64,000 bases of DNA from Chthoniobacterales bacterium. GTDB lineage: Bacteria > Verrucomicrobiota > Verrucomicrobiia > Chthoniobacterales > UBA10450. Below the pieces are notes generated by a model. The model worked only from the letters and a program-made list of their open reading frames with translations, ran no database searches and had not been told where the DNA came from. The DNA lies in the NCBI GenBank assembly GCA_013821455.1, contig JACDGS010000011.1:29061-93060 (forward strand), read 5' to 3'. The translations under genes and the position numbers were made by a program. This document shows positions 42,077 through 51,567 of this stretch, in pieces; positions within the stretch are counted from its first letter, which is position 1, and each line of letters starts with the position of its first letter.

Positions 42077-44497
42077 TCATTTGCCTAACGAAAAGTCCGC
42101 ATGCTCGCGCGAGAGATTCGGGTTGTAAAACGGATCGCGCGCGACCAAATCGGGCCAGCGCTCGAGCAGGACCCTGGCTTCGCTCGGCTCGACGCTCGCG
42201 CGGCGCGTCGCTGACTCGTCGTGATAAAGCTTCGCGAACGGAGTGTAAACGATGTCATAACCGGCCTGGCGCATTTTCAAACACAGGTCCACATCGTTGA
42301 AGATCACCGGCAGGTGTTCTTCATCAAATCCGCCGACCGAGCGAAAAACTTCGCGGCGTGTGAGCATGCAGGCGGCCGTGACAGCGCTGTAGTTCCGCGT
42401 GACCTGGAGCTGCCGGCAAACACCGGGGTCTTCCGCCGGGAAACCGTAGAAGGCGTGCTTCACCATCCCGCGCACGCCGAGGACGACGCCGGCGTGCTGG
42501 ATGGTCCCATCGCGCCTAACGAGTCGCGCACCGACGGCGCCGACCCGCGGCCGCTGCACATGCTCCGCCATCGCGGTGAGCCAATCGCTCTCGATCGCTT
42601 CGGTATCGTTGTTCAGGAAAAGAATCCAGGGCGCGTCGGTCTGTTCGACGGCAAAATTATTCATCGCGGAATAATTAAACGGCCCGGAATAACGCAGAAG
42701 CCGATGCGGAAATTTCTCGAAATAAACGCGCGCTTCTTCGGTCTCGCTGTCGTTATCGATGACGACGATTTCGTAATTTTCGTAGGCCGTTTTTGCCACC
42801 ACACTGGCGACGCAGCGCGCGAGTAAATCGATGCGATCGCGCGTCGGAATGATGATCGCGATCCGGCGCGCCTCTACGAGATGGCGCCGAATGCGAAAGC
42901 CGTGGGTGCGCCAGTCGATCGCGACGTGTCCCGGCTCCTGCATGCGCGCGAGATGATCGGTCAGGCCGCGCCGCGCCGCCTCGAGCGCGTCGGGTTTCGA
43001 GCGAATATTCGTGGAGGTCGAGCCGGCGCTGCGCCGCCAATGATAGAGGATGCGCGGGATATGATGAATGCGATCGCTGCGCGAGATCACGCGGAGAAAA
43101 AGGTCGTAATCCTGCGCGAAATCGTAGTCCGGACGAAAGCCCCCGAGCTCCTGGACTAACGAACGCCGCATCGTCGTGAAATGGCAGAGATAATTGTAGG
43201 AGAGAAAAAAATCCGGCGACCAATCCGGCTTGAAGAGAGGCGCGGCCAAACCGTCCTCGGTCAGCTTGTCTTCGTCCGAATAAATGAGGTCGGCGTCCGG
43301 ATGCTCTTGCAACAACTGCACCGTGCGGAAAAGCGCGTCCGGCTCGAGGACGTCGTCGTGATCGAGGAGTGAGATCCACTCGCCGCGCGCATTTTCCAAC
43401 CCGAGGTTGGAGGCCGCCGAGATACCGCTGTTGTTCGTTAGGCGAAAGACCCGCAGGCGCGGGTCGCGCGATTCTGCTTTCGCGAGCAGCTCGAGGGTTT
43501 CCTGATTGGTCGAGGCGTCGTCGATCAGGAGCAGCTCCCAGTTTTCGTAAACCTGCTGCTCGACCGAGACAACCGCTTCGCGCAGCCAGCGCCGCGGGGT
43601 GTTGTGGACGGGCATGATGATGCTAACGAGCGGCTGCTGCGAAAATCTGCGCGCCTCTTCGCGCAGAGCGTCTGCTTCCATTGGTTGGACGCGATGGTTC
43701 TCGAACCATTTTTGGTATTCGTTAGGCTGAGCGCTCGAGTTATTTCGTCCGAGCGCGGGCCAGCGTTTGCGCATTTCACGGAGGAGCTTTTGCGGCAACC
43801 GATACGGCGCGAGGACGACCTGGCCGACTTTGCGCTCGGGAGATTTGCGCAGCGCCTGCTTCTCGGCCTTGAGCTGTTTCAGATCTCGCCGGACCTCTTT
43901 GAGTTTGAGGACTTTTTCCTCGAGCTGAGCGATGTGGCGATCGGCCACCTCCAACTCGGAGAGGCGCGTGCGCAAACGGCGTTGCAACCCGAGCATCTGC
44001 GTATGCAGGCGGGCGAAGCCGGCTTCCGCTGCCGGGACGAAGGAGGCGGCGTCGTTAGGCGCGGCCCGCCGCAGCCGCACCGCACCCGGATCGATCTCGA
44101 CCACATCGGACTCGTAATCGGGATAAAGGCCAAACTCGCTGAGCTGGCCGACCAATTGCGGACGGCGTTTCGAAACGTCGGCATTGGTGGAAGGCAGCAG
44201 GATGAGGTCGTCGGCGAGGTTCGTTAGGCAAGCGAGCAGCGCGTGATCGTCCGCCGCCTCGGTCGCCGGAGGATAGAACCACAGCGCGAGATCATAGCGC
44301 TGCTGACTGCCATTCTGGGGCAACGCATCAAGCGATGGGCGATCGGCGCAGATCGTGGCGTCGATTTTTTCGCGCTGCCACTGCTCGGCAAATTCCGCTG
44401 GCTCCCGGCCGACCACGAGTAATCGAGCGGCGGCGAATCGCTGCGCGACCAGCCGCGCATAGTCCGCCTGGACTGTCTGGATCGGGCGCCGTTGCAC
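42077..44497 (-). CDS. Large tandem family 2 glycosyltransferase
   Basis: 806 residues from a GTG at 44497. Residues ~1-140 are a Rossmann-like region without a known motif, ~160-240 a coiled coil (LQRRLRTRLSELEVADRHIA), followed by two GT2 domains starting near 287 (PLVSIIMPVHNTPRRW, LLDHDD, YSDEDK) and 542 (RIAIIIPTRDRIDLL, LFLNNDTE). Such double GT2 enzymes build O-antigen or capsule chains. The last codons TCG TTA GGC AAA are a 9-mer copy. Divergent from the LPS acyltransferase fusion. Confidence 0.9.
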   Translation of the reverse strand: MQRRPIQTVQADYARLVAQRFAAARLLVVGREPAEFAEQWQREKIDATICADRPSLDALPQNGSQQRYDLALWFYPPATEAADDHALLACLTNLADDLILLPSTNADVSKRRPQLVGQLSEFGLYPDYESDVVEIDPGAVRLRRAAPNDAASFVPAAEAGFARLHTQMLGLQRRLRTRLSELEVADRHIAQLEEKVLKLKEVRRDLKQLKAEKQALRKSPERKVGQVVLAPYRLPQKLLREMRKRWPALGRNNSSAQPNEYQKWFENHRVQPMEADALREEARRFSQQPLVSIIMPVHNTPRRWLREAVVSVEQQVYENWELLLIDDASTNQETLELLAKAESRDPRLRVFRLTNNSGISAASNLGLENARGEWISLLDHDDVLEPDALFRTVQLLQEHPDADLIYSDEDKLTEDGLAAPLFKPDWSPDFFLSYNYLCHFTTMRRSLVQELGGFRPDYDFAQDYDLFLRVISRSDRIHHIPRILYHWRRSAGSTSTNIRSKPDALEAARRGLTDHLARMQEPGHVAIDWRTHGFRIRRHLVEARRIAIIIPTRDRIDLLARCVASVVAKTAYENYEIVVIDNDSETEEARVYFEKFPHRLLRYSGPFNYSAMNNFAVEQTDAPWILFLNNDTEAIESDWLTAMAEHVQRPRVGAVGARLVRRDGTIQHAGVVLGVRGMVKHAFYGFPAEDPGVCRQLQVTRNYSAVTAACMLTRREVFRSVGGFDEEHLPVIFNDVDLCLKMRQAGYDIVYTPFAKLYHDESATRRASVEPSEARVLLERWPDLVARDPFYNPNLSREHADFSLGK

Positions 44498-44505
44498 TCG
44501 CGCAC

Positions 44506-44515
44506 ATTATAATGA
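44506..44515. promoter_or_regulatory. Possible bidirectional -10 element (CATTATAATG palindrome)
   Basis: The only spacer between the divergent GT2 and acyltransferase genes holds a perfect palindrome that reads TATAAT on both strands. No good -35 is seen at 16-18 bases on the plus side; for the minus gene it is only ~10 bases before the GTG, implying a nearly leaderless mRNA. Tentative. Confidence 0.3.
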
Positions 44516-44582
44516 TTGCGGGTGCTCGCAGGCAATTTTACGGTGCTGCCGCACGCCTCCCAGTCGCGGACGGCTGATCTGG

Positions 44583-46460
44583 ATGATCGATTTCTGCGTT
44601 TATTTTCTCTATCGCGGCGCGCTCGCTCTCATCGTCGCGCTCCCTTTGCGCGCAGATGTTTTTCTCGGGCGCACGCTCGGATTTCTGGCGTGGATGGCGC
44701 TCGTGAAGTACCGACGACTGGCGCGCCGCAACGTGGAGATTGCTTTTGGCGCGGCGCTGAATCGCGCAGAAAAAAGCAAACTGGTCCGCCGGCATTTTCA
44801 GCGGCTCGGCGCCAACCTGCTCAGCGGGATGAAGCTCAATTCGCTGTCTTTGGAAAAGGTCGCGCCGCTTGTCACGATGGAAGGAGCCGATGAGGTGCAT
44901 CGGTATTTGCGGGCCGGCCGGCCGGTGGTAGTTGCGCTCGGTCATCTTGGGAACTGGGAGCTTTTCGCGCAGATTATGCCGCACTATTTCGGCTACGCGC
45001 GGCTCGGCACTGTTTTTCAGAAGCTGGGCAATCGCCGCATTGACGAATTCGTTAGGCAGCAACGTGCGCGTTTCGGCGTGCAGTTGTTCGATCGCAGCGA
45101 AGGTTTCGCCGAGGCGATTCGTTTGCTCCGCGGCGGCGGATTGATCGGCATCCTGAGCGATCAACATGCGGGCGATCACGGACTCTGGACGCCCTTCTTC
45201 GGCCGGCTCGCTTCGACCACGCCGCTCCCTGGATTGCTCTGTAAACGGACCGGCGCGGCGCTCTTCGCGGCCTCGCTCTACCCGGCCGGGCCGGGGAAAT
45301 GGCGGATGACTTTCACGCCAGCTTTCAATCAGCCTAACGACAGCGTCCAGTCACTCACGGCGAAGACAAATGCGGTGATTGCCGATGAGATTCGGCGAGC
45401 GCCGGAGGATTGGTTTTGGGTTCATAACCGCTGGAAAACTCCGCGCCCGAATTGGCTGCTCAGTAAATATAAGCGCGGGGTTTTCGTGCCTAACGAGTCC
45501 GGGAAAAGCCTGCAACCTTTTCGGATTTTGATTCGTGCGAGCAACTGGCTGGGCGACAGCGTCATCAGTATTCCGGCGGTGCGTGCGATCAAGCGCGGGC
45601 GCCCGGACGCGCACGTCGTCGTGCTCGCTCCGGAGAAAATTGCCGCGGTCTGGCGGCTCGTGCCCGAGGTGGATGAAGTGCTTTCGTTAGGCAAAATGTC
45701 GTTGCCTGCGGTGCGCCGGTTGCTGCGGCGGCAAATACCTTTCGACGCCGGCGTTCTCTTTCCAAACTCTCTGCGCAGCGCGCTCGAACTTTGGCTCGGC
45801 GGAATTCCACGGCGGGTTGGTTACGCAGGGCACTATCGCCGCTGGCTCCTGGAGCAAGTGGTGCTGCCACTTGAACGAAAAGGTCCGCCGCCGCATCAGG
45901 TGGAACACTTTCTCGATCTTGCGCGCTCGTTAGGCGTGGAGGCGGAAGTAGGGGAGATCGCTCTCGCCTCGGCGTCGCCGCCGCGCTCGCGGCCAGGACG
46001 CTACGGCCTTTGTCCCGGGGCGGAATACGGACCGGCCAAGCGCTGGCTGCCGGAACGTTTCGCGGAGACCGCGGCGGCGATCGGAGGGCATTGGATTATT
46101 TTCGGGACGGAGGCGGATCGAGAAGTCGGGGGAAAAGTGGCCGATCTGCTCGGCGAGAAATGCAGCAACCGCGTTGGCCTAACGACCTTGGAGCAATTGA
46201 TCGAAGAGCTGCAAGAGTGCGCGTTGCTTCTCACGAACGACACCGGCACGATGCACCTCGCTTCATTGTTAGGCGTACCGGTGGTGGCGGTCTTCGGCTC
46301 CACGGAGCCAAGGCTGACCGGGCCGTTGGGGAAGAGTGTGGTCGTTAGGCATCAAGTCGAGTGCAGCCCATGTTTTCTGCGGGATTGCCCGCTGGATTTC
46401 CGCTGCATGAACGCGGTGACGGTTGAGGAAGTAGTCGCGGTCATCCCGAGCGGAGCGTAG
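44583..46460 (+). CDS. Fusion of a lipid A acyltransferase (LpxL/HtrB type) and a heptosyltransferase (WaaF type)
   Basis: 625 residues. Residues 1-~295 are a LPLAT acyltransferase: an N-terminal membrane helix, VVALGHLGNWELFA with the HxxxxE box, GILSDQHAGDHG, WFWVHNRWK. Residues ~315-620 are GT9: ILIRASNWLGDSVISIPAVR, LFPNSLRSALELWLGG, CPGAEYGPAKRWLPERFAE, LLTNDTGTMHLASLLGVPVV, VECSPCFLRDCPLDFRCM. The linker (~300-310, RGVFVPNESGKS) contains a 9-mer copy. Both steps act on the inner face of the inner membrane during LPS core-lipid A assembly. The last codons (AVIPSGA) and stop are in a family A repeat. Confidence 0.9.
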   Translation: MIDFCVYFLYRGALALIVALPLRADVFLGRTLGFLAWMALVKYRRLARRNVEIAFGAALNRAEKSKLVRRHFQRLGANLLSGMKLNSLSLEKVAPLVTMEGADEVHRYLRAGRPVVVALGHLGNWELFAQIMPHYFGYARLGTVFQKLGNRRIDEFVRQQRARFGVQLFDRSEGFAEAIRLLRGGGLIGILSDQHAGDHGLWTPFFGRLASTTPLPGLLCKRTGAALFAASLYPAGPGKWRMTFTPAFNQPNDSVQSLTAKTNAVIADEIRRAPEDWFWVHNRWKTPRPNWLLSKYKRGVFVPNESGKSLQPFRILIRASNWLGDSVISIPAVRAIKRGRPDAHVVVLAPEKIAAVWRLVPEVDEVLSLGKMSLPAVRRLLRRQIPFDAGVLFPNSLRSALELWLGGIPRRVGYAGHYRRWLLEQVVLPLERKGPPPHQVEHFLDLARSLGVEAEVGEIALASASPPRSRPGRYGLCPGAEYGPAKRWLPERFAETAAAIGGHWIIFGTEADREVGGKVADLLGEKCSNRVGLTTLEQLIEELQECALLLTNDTGTMHLASLLGVPVVAVFGSTEPRLTGPLGKSVVVRHQVECSPCFLRDCPLDFRCMNAVTVEEVVAVIPSGA

Positions 46461-46592
46461 CGAAGTCGAGGGATTCCGCGGGGTGGCCTTGAAGCTCTCG
46501 TGCGCACGGCTGACGGAACTGAATTGGGCCACGGGGCTTCCACGTATTTCCACGAGATCCCTCGACTCCGCTGCTCTTCGCTCGGGATGGCG
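46440..46592. repeat. Family A palindromic repeat
   Basis: From GTCATCCCGAGCGGAGCGTA to GCTCTTCGCTCGGGATGG, with inner arms GAGGGATTCCGC and the like. It supplies the stop codon TAG of the acyltransferase-heptosyltransferase gene. Two direct 9-mer copies (46602, 46618) follow in 16-base spacing. Confidence 0.85.
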
Positions 46593-46645
46593 AAGTCTGT
46601 GTTCGTTAGGCTCGCGCCTCGTTAGGCGCGGCGGATTCGAGCTGC

Positions 46646-47206
46646 CTACACCTTCATCACCTCGGCGTCTTTGCGCTCGAGATGTTCGTCGATCGATTTC
46701 ACGAAACGGTCGGTTAGTTTCTGAATTTCCGCTTCCATGTCGCGGAGCTGGTCCTCGGTCGCCTCGCCGGCTTTCTCCATTTTCTTGGCGTCTTCCATCG
46801 CGCTGCGACGGTTTGCGCGCACGCGCACGCGCGCTTCCTCGGCCATTTGTTTGAGCGATTTCACCAGATCTTTGCGCCGCTCTTCCGACAGCTCCGGAAT
46901 CGGGAGCCGGATGAGCTTGCCATCGACCAGCGGTTGGATACCGATTTTCGATTCCTTCAAAGCGCGCTCGATGTCGCGCACGGTGGAGGCATCGAACGGC
47001 TGCACGACGAGGAGTCGCGGCTCCGGTGTGGTGATGAGCGCGAGTTGCTTCAGCTTCATCGACGAGCCGTAGGCTTCGACATCGACGTTCTCGACCAGCG
47101 CGGGGGAAGCCTTGCCGGTGCGCACGCTGGAAAACTCGTGGATCATGTAATCCACGCTCTTATCCATCGTGACTTCGGCTTCGAAAAGGATCTCTTCAGC
47201 GCTCAT
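46646..47206 (-). CDS. frr: Ribosome recycling factor
   Basis: 186 residues from the ATG at 47206 (MSAEEILFEAEVTMDKSVDY). Splits post-termination ribosomes with EF-G. SSVRTGKASPALVENV, LKQLALITTPEPRLLVVQPF, LVDGKLIRLPIPELSEERRK and the helical end are typical. Follows pyrH by 43 bases, the common pyrH-frr order. Confidence 0.96.
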   Translation of the reverse strand: MSAEEILFEAEVTMDKSVDYMIHEFSSVRTGKASPALVENVDVEAYGSSMKLKQLALITTPEPRLLVVQPFDASTVRDIERALKESKIGIQPLVDGKLIRLPIPELSEERRKDLVKSLKQMAEEARVRVRANRRSAMEDAKKMEKAGEATEDQLRDMEAEIQKLTDRFVKSIDEHLERKDAEVMKV

Positions 47207-47249
47207 AAAAGTGTTGCAACAAAGCCGCAGAAACGCGCGGCGCAAATCG

Positions 47250-47978
47250 CTAATCGGTCACCAGCGTGCCTACCTGACGGCCAAGGACGGCGTCGCGAAT
47301 ATTGGTCGGTTTGTTCATGTCGAAAACGACAATCGGAATTTTGTTGTCCATGCAAAGACTGAACGCGGTCGAGTCCATGACCTGCAGGCGTTTCGTTAGG
47401 GCATCGGTGTAGCTGAGGCGGTCGTAACGTTGCGCGCCCTCGTGTTTATTGGGATCGCGATCGTAGATGCCGTCCACTTTCGTCGCTTTCAAAATGACGT
47501 CGGCGCCCAGCTCGCTGGCGCGCAATGCCGCCGTGGTGTCGGTGGAAAAATAAGGGTTGCCGGTGCCGGCGACGAAGATGACGACGCGGCCGTGCTCAAG
47601 GTGGCGAATGGCGCGACGAAGGATGAAGGGCTCGGCCACGTTTTCCATCGCGATGGCGGTTTGCACCCGGGTGACGAGGCCGCTTTGCTCGAGTTGGTTT
47701 TGGAGCGCGAGGCCGTTGATGACGGTCGCGAGCATGCCCATGTAATCGGCCGTGGTGCGATCCATTCCGCGATGGCTGGCGGCGAGGCCGCGCCAGATAT
47801 TTCCGCCGCCGATGACGATGGAAATCTGCACGCCAAGAGCAAAAACTTCCTGCACCTGACGGGCGATCTCTTTTACGATCTGCGGCGAGATCGTGTCGGG
47901 GCTGCCTTTCTCGCGCAGCGCTTCCCCGCTTAATTTCAGGACGATGCGTTTGTAGATAGGCTTCGCGTCGTTCTCCAT
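47250..47978 (-). CDS. pyrH: Uridylate kinase
   Basis: 242 residues. Bacterial UMP kinase of the amino acid kinase fold. [82 protein letters not shown]. Lies 18 bases after fmt, in a minus-strand run fmt-pyrH-frr. Confidence 0.97.
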   Translation of the reverse strand: MENDAKPIYKRIVLKLSGEALREKGSPDTISPQIVKEIARQVQEVFALGVQISIVIGGGNIWRGLAASHRGMDRTTADYMGMLATVINGLALQNQLEQSGLVTRVQTAIAMENVAEPFILRRAIRHLEHGRVVIFVAGTGNPYFSTDTTAALRASELGADVILKATKVDGIYDRDPNKHEGAQRYDRLSYTDALTKRLQVMDSTAFSLCMDNKIPIVVFDMNKPTNIRDAVLGRQVGTLVTD

Positions 47979-47995
47979 GGGCGGCGCATGATCGA

Positions 47996-48934
47996 TCAGA
48001 AATGAAGTGTTGGGGAGGAAAAACCGCGAAAAAACTCCGGCGCGCTCAAGCGGCGTTTGCCTTCGAGCTGGACTTCCTCCAGCCGCAAACCGCTTCGGCC
48101 GGTGGCGACGACAACGGTGTCGTTAGGCTGAGAAACCGTGCCGGGCTTTTCGTTAGGCGAACCGGCGACCACGGAGGCGCGAAATATTTTCAGATGCCGT
48201 TGTTTACCGGCCACATCGGTCAGCTCGGTGAACATGCCGGGCCACGGATCAAAGGCACGAATTTTGCGTTCGATCGTCGAGGCCTCTTCCTGCCAGTCGA
48301 TGCGGCCGTCGGCGCGTTCTAATTTCGGCGCGTAGGTGGCGCGCGAATTATCCTGCGGCGCGCGTGGAGCCTCGCTGGCGTCGAGTTGTTCGAGCGCGTC
48401 GAGCAATGCGGCTGGCGCGAGTTGGGAAAGACGATCATGGAGCGAAGCGCCGGTTTCGTTAGGCGCAATCGTTAGGCGAGATTGCGAGAGGATATCGCCG
48501 GTATCCAGGCCTTCGTCCATGTACATCACGGTGATACCGGTCTCCTCGTCGCCGCCCGCGATGGCGGCTTGAATCGGCGCCGCTCCACGATGCTGCGGCA
48601 GCAGGGAAGCATGCAGATTCAGGCAGGCGAGGCGCGGCAAGGCGAGCACGCTCTTCGGCAGAATTTGCCCGTAAGCCATGACCACAATCAGGTCCGGCGT
48701 CAGATCGCGAATCGCGGTGACCGCGTTCTCCTCGCGGATTCGAGCCGGCTGCAAAATCGGGATGCCCGTTTGCAGGAGCGCTGCTTTGATTGTCGAGGCT
48801 GTAATGCGCTGCGCGCGGCCGACAGGTTTATCCGGCTGCGTGACCGCTCCGACGACCTCGTGCTCGGGCGCGCGCAGCAGGGCCTGCAACGTCGGCACGC
48901 CGATCTCGCCTGTGCCGATGAAGATGATGCGCAT
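47996..48934 (-). CDS. fmt: Methionyl-tRNA formyltransferase
   Basis: 312 residues. Formylates initiator Met-t[35 protein letters not shown], the catalytic Asn-His in [20 protein letters not shown], and Asp in [12 protein letters not shown]-terminal OB-like tRNA domain ([20 protein letters not shown]). Two tight direct pairs of the 9-mer (48119/48149 and 48457/48469) lie in it. Confidence 0.96.
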   Translation of the reverse strand: MRIIFIGTGEIGVPTLQALLRAPEHEVVGAVTQPDKPVGRAQRITASTIKAALLQTGIPILQPARIREENAVTAIRDLTPDLIVVMAYGQILPKSVLALPRLACLNLHASLLPQHRGAAPIQAAIAGGDEETGITVMYMDEGLDTGDILSQSRLTIAPNETGASLHDRLSQLAPAALLDALEQLDASEAPRAPQDNSRATYAPKLERADGRIDWQEEASTIERKIRAFDPWPGMFTELTDVAGKQRHLKIFRASVVAGSPNEKPGTVSQPNDTVVVATGRSGLRLEEVQLEGKRRLSAPEFFRGFSSPTLHF

Positions 48935-48940
48935 GCCGCT

Positions 48941-49189
48941 TTACGGCACGAGCCCGCGCGGCGCGATCGCACGGCGGCGCGGGCGCGGGGCGGCGGCGCG
49001 CGCCATCAGTTTATCGCCCGCGGTTACTTCGCGCTGGCCGACGGAGGAGGCGCAGCCGGTGCAAAGATAGTCGTAAAGTTCGCGATCGGGCAGGACGAGG
49101 AGGAGCCGTTCGCGCACCGGCATCGCGGTTTTGCACTTCGCGCAGTAAAGGCTGGAGGCGGTGAAATTCTCAAACTGCTGCTGGCTCAT
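48941..49189 (-). CDS. Small zinc-ribbon protein, unknown function
   Basis: 82 residues. Two CxxC pairs (YCAKCKT and LCTGCAS) around a short strand region, then a Gly/Arg/Pro-rich basic tail (RAAAPRPRRRAIAPRG). Overlaps the adk stop by 20 bases and lies 6 bases before fmt, so it is inside the adk-fmt-pyrH-frr transcript. Its place among translation genes hints at an RNA- or ribosome-related role; this is only an inference. Confidence 0.75.
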   Translation of the reverse strand: MSQQQFENFTASSLYCAKCKTAMPVRERLLLVLPDRELYDYLCTGCASSVGQREVTAGDKLMARAAAPRPRRRAIAPRGLVP

Positions 49190-49769
49190 GTTGACCGTTC
49201 GCCAATGTTCCCAAGATATTGTAGAGAACTCTTGCCGGCGGCTCCGTCGCGTCCACCATCTGCACCCGGCCCTGATAATGATCGAGCACGGGCTTGGATT
49301 CGTTCTCGTAGGTTTGCAGCCGGCGCTTGATCACCTCTTCGTTGGCGTCATCGAGCCGATTGTCTTTCAACGCTCGTTTCTTCAAACGCGCGAAAAGCGC
49401 GTCGCGATTCGGGCAGGAAAGATGGAAAACTTTTTGCACATCGATCATCTCATCCATGATCTCCGCCTGGCCAACGTTGCGCGGGATGCCGTCGAGCACG
49501 AGCACGTCGATGTCGGGCTTGAACTCATGCCCATCCACGGCGGCGTCGATGCGGGCCTTCCAGAGTTCGACCGTGATCTCATCCGGCACGAGCGCGCCCC
49601 GGCTGGAGTAATCGAGAAAAGCGCGGCCGACGCGAGTGCGCGTATCGATCGTGCGAAAGACATCGCCGCAGGCGCAATGAAAGAAGCGCGGGATCGAACC
49701 AAGCGAACGACCTTGTGTGCCTTTGCCGCTCCCAGGTGCGCCGAAGAGAAGGTAAGTATGATATTTCAT
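49170..49769 (-). CDS. adk: Adenylate kinase, short form
   Basis: 199 residues from the ATG at 49769 (MKYHTYLLFGAPGSGKGTQG). AMP + ATP to 2 ADP. P-loop GAPGSGKGTQG, GDVFRTIDTRTRVGRAF, and DGIPRNVGQAEIMDEM. Length and the KKRALKDNRLDDANEE region indicate the short type without the zinc LID of E. coli Adk. Distance from canonical sequences is appreciable, so a related nucleoside monophosphate kinase role is possible. Confidence 0.88.
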   Translation of the reverse strand: MKYHTYLLFGAPGSGKGTQGRSLGSIPRFFHCACGDVFRTIDTRTRVGRAFLDYSSRGALVPDEITVELWKARIDAAVDGHEFKPDIDVLVLDGIPRNVGQAEIMDEMIDVQKVFHLSCPNRDALFARLKKRALKDNRLDDANEEVIKRRLQTYENESKPVLDHYQGRVQMVDATEPPARVLYNILGTLANGQHEPAAV

Positions 49770-49840
49770 CGCGTTGGTCGTTATACTTGAAAGCGCCACG
49801 CGGCACAATGCGCAAACGCCGTTCGCTCGTGACGCTGCGC

Positions 49841-49921
49841 GTTGTAGCTGGGGGCGCTGACTCCGGCTGGTTGAGACCGCGAGATCGCTAAGTGGCCGGG
49901 GTCACCGCCCCCGGCTACAAC
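49841..49921. repeat. Family B palindromic repeat (GTTGTAGCTGGGGGCG type)
   Basis: GTTGTAGCTGGGGGCGCTGA at the left and TCACCGCCCCCGGCTACAAC at the right form an inverted pair over ~40 bases between adk and rpmA. The left half of a second copy begins at 63964 at the window end. Confidence 0.8.
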
Positions 49922-49933
49922 GCGGCGTTTTGC

Positions 49934-50197
49934 CTAACGAGTGGCGGCGATTTCCGGTGGGACGACGTTGACGCGGCGGCCTGCGCGATCGAAGCGAACC
50001 TGGCCATCGACCAGCGCGAAGATGGTGTAATCACGACCGAGACCGACATTCTTGCCGGGCAGAAATTTTGTGCCGCGCTGGCGGATGATGATGTTGCCGG
50101 CGATGACCGCTTCGCTCCCGAATTTTTTCACACCGAGCCGTTTGCTGACGCTATCCCGGCCGTTCTTAACGCTGCCTTGTCCTTTTTTATGTGCCAT
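49934..50197 (-). CDS. rpmA: 50S ribosomal protein L27
   Basis: 87 residues. [60 protein letters not shown]: a full-length L27. The N-terminus begins directly with AHKKGQGS, so there is no cleaved extension. TAG stop is in a 9-mer copy. Follows rplU by 30 bases. Confidence 0.98.
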   Translation of the reverse strand: MAHKKGQGSVKNGRDSVSKRLGVKKFGSEAVIAGNIIIRQRGTKFLPGKNVGLGRDYTIFALVDGQVRFDRAGRRVNVVPPEIAATR

Positions 50198-50227
50198 TTG
50201 GAGTGTGGAGAGTCGCTGAAGTTTTCG

Positions 50228-50578
50228 CTATTCGGTCGCCGCCGCCGACTTCTTCGATTTCGAATCGAGGCTGATGCCGGTGATCTTGACGCGAGTAAGT
50301 TTGCGGCGATGGCCGACCGTGCGGTGATAGCCTTTGCGACGGCGATATTTGAAGGCGATGACCTTTTTGTCCTTGCGTTGTTCGACGACTTCGCCGGTGA
50401 CACTCGCGCCTGAGACGAGCGGACTGCCGTGACTCAGGTTCCCGCCGTCCGCATGCAGCAGGACATCGCCGAAAGTCATTTCCGCTCCGGCTTCGCCTTC
50501 GAGTAAATCTACGTCGATCGTGTCGCCTTCTGCGACGCGATATTGTCTGCCGCCCGTCTTGATAATTGCGTATGCCAT
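50228..50578 (-). CDS. rplU: 50S ribosomal protein L21
   Basis: 116 residues. MAYAIIKTGGRQYRVAEGDT, then FKYRRRKGYHRTVGHRRKLT binding 23S rRNA, and a Lys/Ala-rich tail (KSKKSAAATE). First gene of the rplU-rpmA pair. Confidence 0.98.
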   Translation of the reverse strand: MAYAIIKTGGRQYRVAEGDTIDVDLLEGEAGAEMTFGDVLLHADGGNLSHGSPLVSGASVTGEVVEQRKDKKVIAFKYRRRKGYHRTVGHRRKLTRVKITGISLDSKSKKSAAATE

Positions 50579-50645
50579 GGCCGTTGGAAAAAGTCGGTGA
50601 CAGTCCCACAGCGAGGCTGCTTTGACAAGCGAAAATGCCGGTCGT

Positions 50646-50757
50646 CGTCATCCTGAGCGGAAGCCGAAGGCGAGGGATCCCCCTTGGCTTCCGTGAAGTT
50701 CTCGTGCGCGGGCTGACGGTTGCCTAACGGGTTCCCTCGACTGCGCTCGGGATGACG
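50646..50757. repeat. Family A palindromic repeat
   Basis: From CGTCATCCTGAGCGGAAGCC to CTGCGCTCGGGATGACGG. It contains a near copy of the 9-mer (GCCTAACGG at ~50722). Confidence 0.8.
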
Positions 50758-50784
50758 GAGCGTTGCGCTTCGGGACGCGGAAAA

Positions 50785-50888
50785 TTCGGACAGGATTAAC
50801 GGGATTTACAGGATCAAGAAAGAGGGAGGAGCAGCGAAGAGCTTCTTTTCCCCCAATCCGATTTAATCCTGTGAATCCTGTCCAAATT
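50785..50888. repeat. Family C repeat (ACAGGATTAACGGGATTTAC type)
   Basis: GGACAGGATTAACGGGATTT on one side and AATCCTGTGAATCCTGTCC on the other form an imperfect inverted pair. The right arm encodes the last residues of rsmI (FGQDSQD). Related sequences at 58203-58262 and 58499-58558. Confidence 0.75.
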
Positions 50889-51567
50889 TCCTCCTTCGCC
50901 AGCCCTCGACGCCGGCGATGAGCAGTGTGATCTCGCCCTTCGCCGGACGCGCGGTGTAGTGTGCGAGCAGCTCAGCCCCCGTTCCGCGGCGAAATTCTTC
51001 GAACTTTTTAGTCAGCTCGCGCGCCACGCAGAGCACGCGCTCGGGCATGAGCGCGGCGCAGGCGGAGAGGGTTTTGTTGAGACGATAAGGCGATTCGAAA
51101 AATATCGTGGTCTCCTCCCGTGCGACCGCCGCGTTTAATTCGCGTTCGCGCTGTCCGCTTTTCACTGGCAGAAATCCTCGATAACAAAAACGCGCCAGCT
51201 CCATCCCGGAGCCGACCAGAGCCGTCGTGATCGCCGACACACCCGGAATCACACTGAAAGGCAATTCCCGTTCGATGCATTTGCGAATCAAGCGCGCGCC
51301 CGGATCCGATAAACCGGGCATGCCCGCATCGGTGATGAGCGCGATCGTTTCGCCAGCGGCCAGCCGCTCCGCCAGCTCGGCCGTCCGCATGGCTTCGTTA
51401 TGCTCATGATAGCTCACGAGTGGCTTCCGAATTTCAAAGTGCCGCAGAAGATTGCCGGAATGGCGCGTGTCTTCCGCCGCGATGAGATCGGCGGATTTAA
51501 GGATCGCCAGCGCGCGCAAGGTGATGTCCTCCAGATTCCCGATGGGAGTTCCGACGACGTAAAGCAT
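50863..51567 (-). CDS. rsmI: 16S rRNA (cytidine-1402-2'-O)-methyltransferase RsmI
   Basis: 234 residues. MLYVVGTPIGNLEDITLRAL, LIAAEDTRHSGNLLRHF, ALITDAGMPGLSDPGARLIR, VIPGVSAITTALVGSG, FESPYRLNKTL: tetrapyrrole-methylase-fold RNA methyltransferase acting on C1402. The C-terminus is shorter than in many homologues and runs into repeat C, so the end may be altered by the repeat. Confidence 0.94.
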   Translation of the reverse strand: MLYVVGTPIGNLEDITLRALAILKSADLIAAEDTRHSGNLLRHFEIRKPLVSYHEHNEAMRTAELAERLAAGETIALITDAGMPGLSDPGARLIRKCIERELPFSVIPGVSAITTALVGSGMELARFCYRGFLPVKSGQRERELNAAVAREETTIFFESPYRLNKTLSACAALMPERVLCVARELTKKFEEFRRGTGAELLAHYTARPAKGEITLLIAGVEGWRRRKFGQDSQD

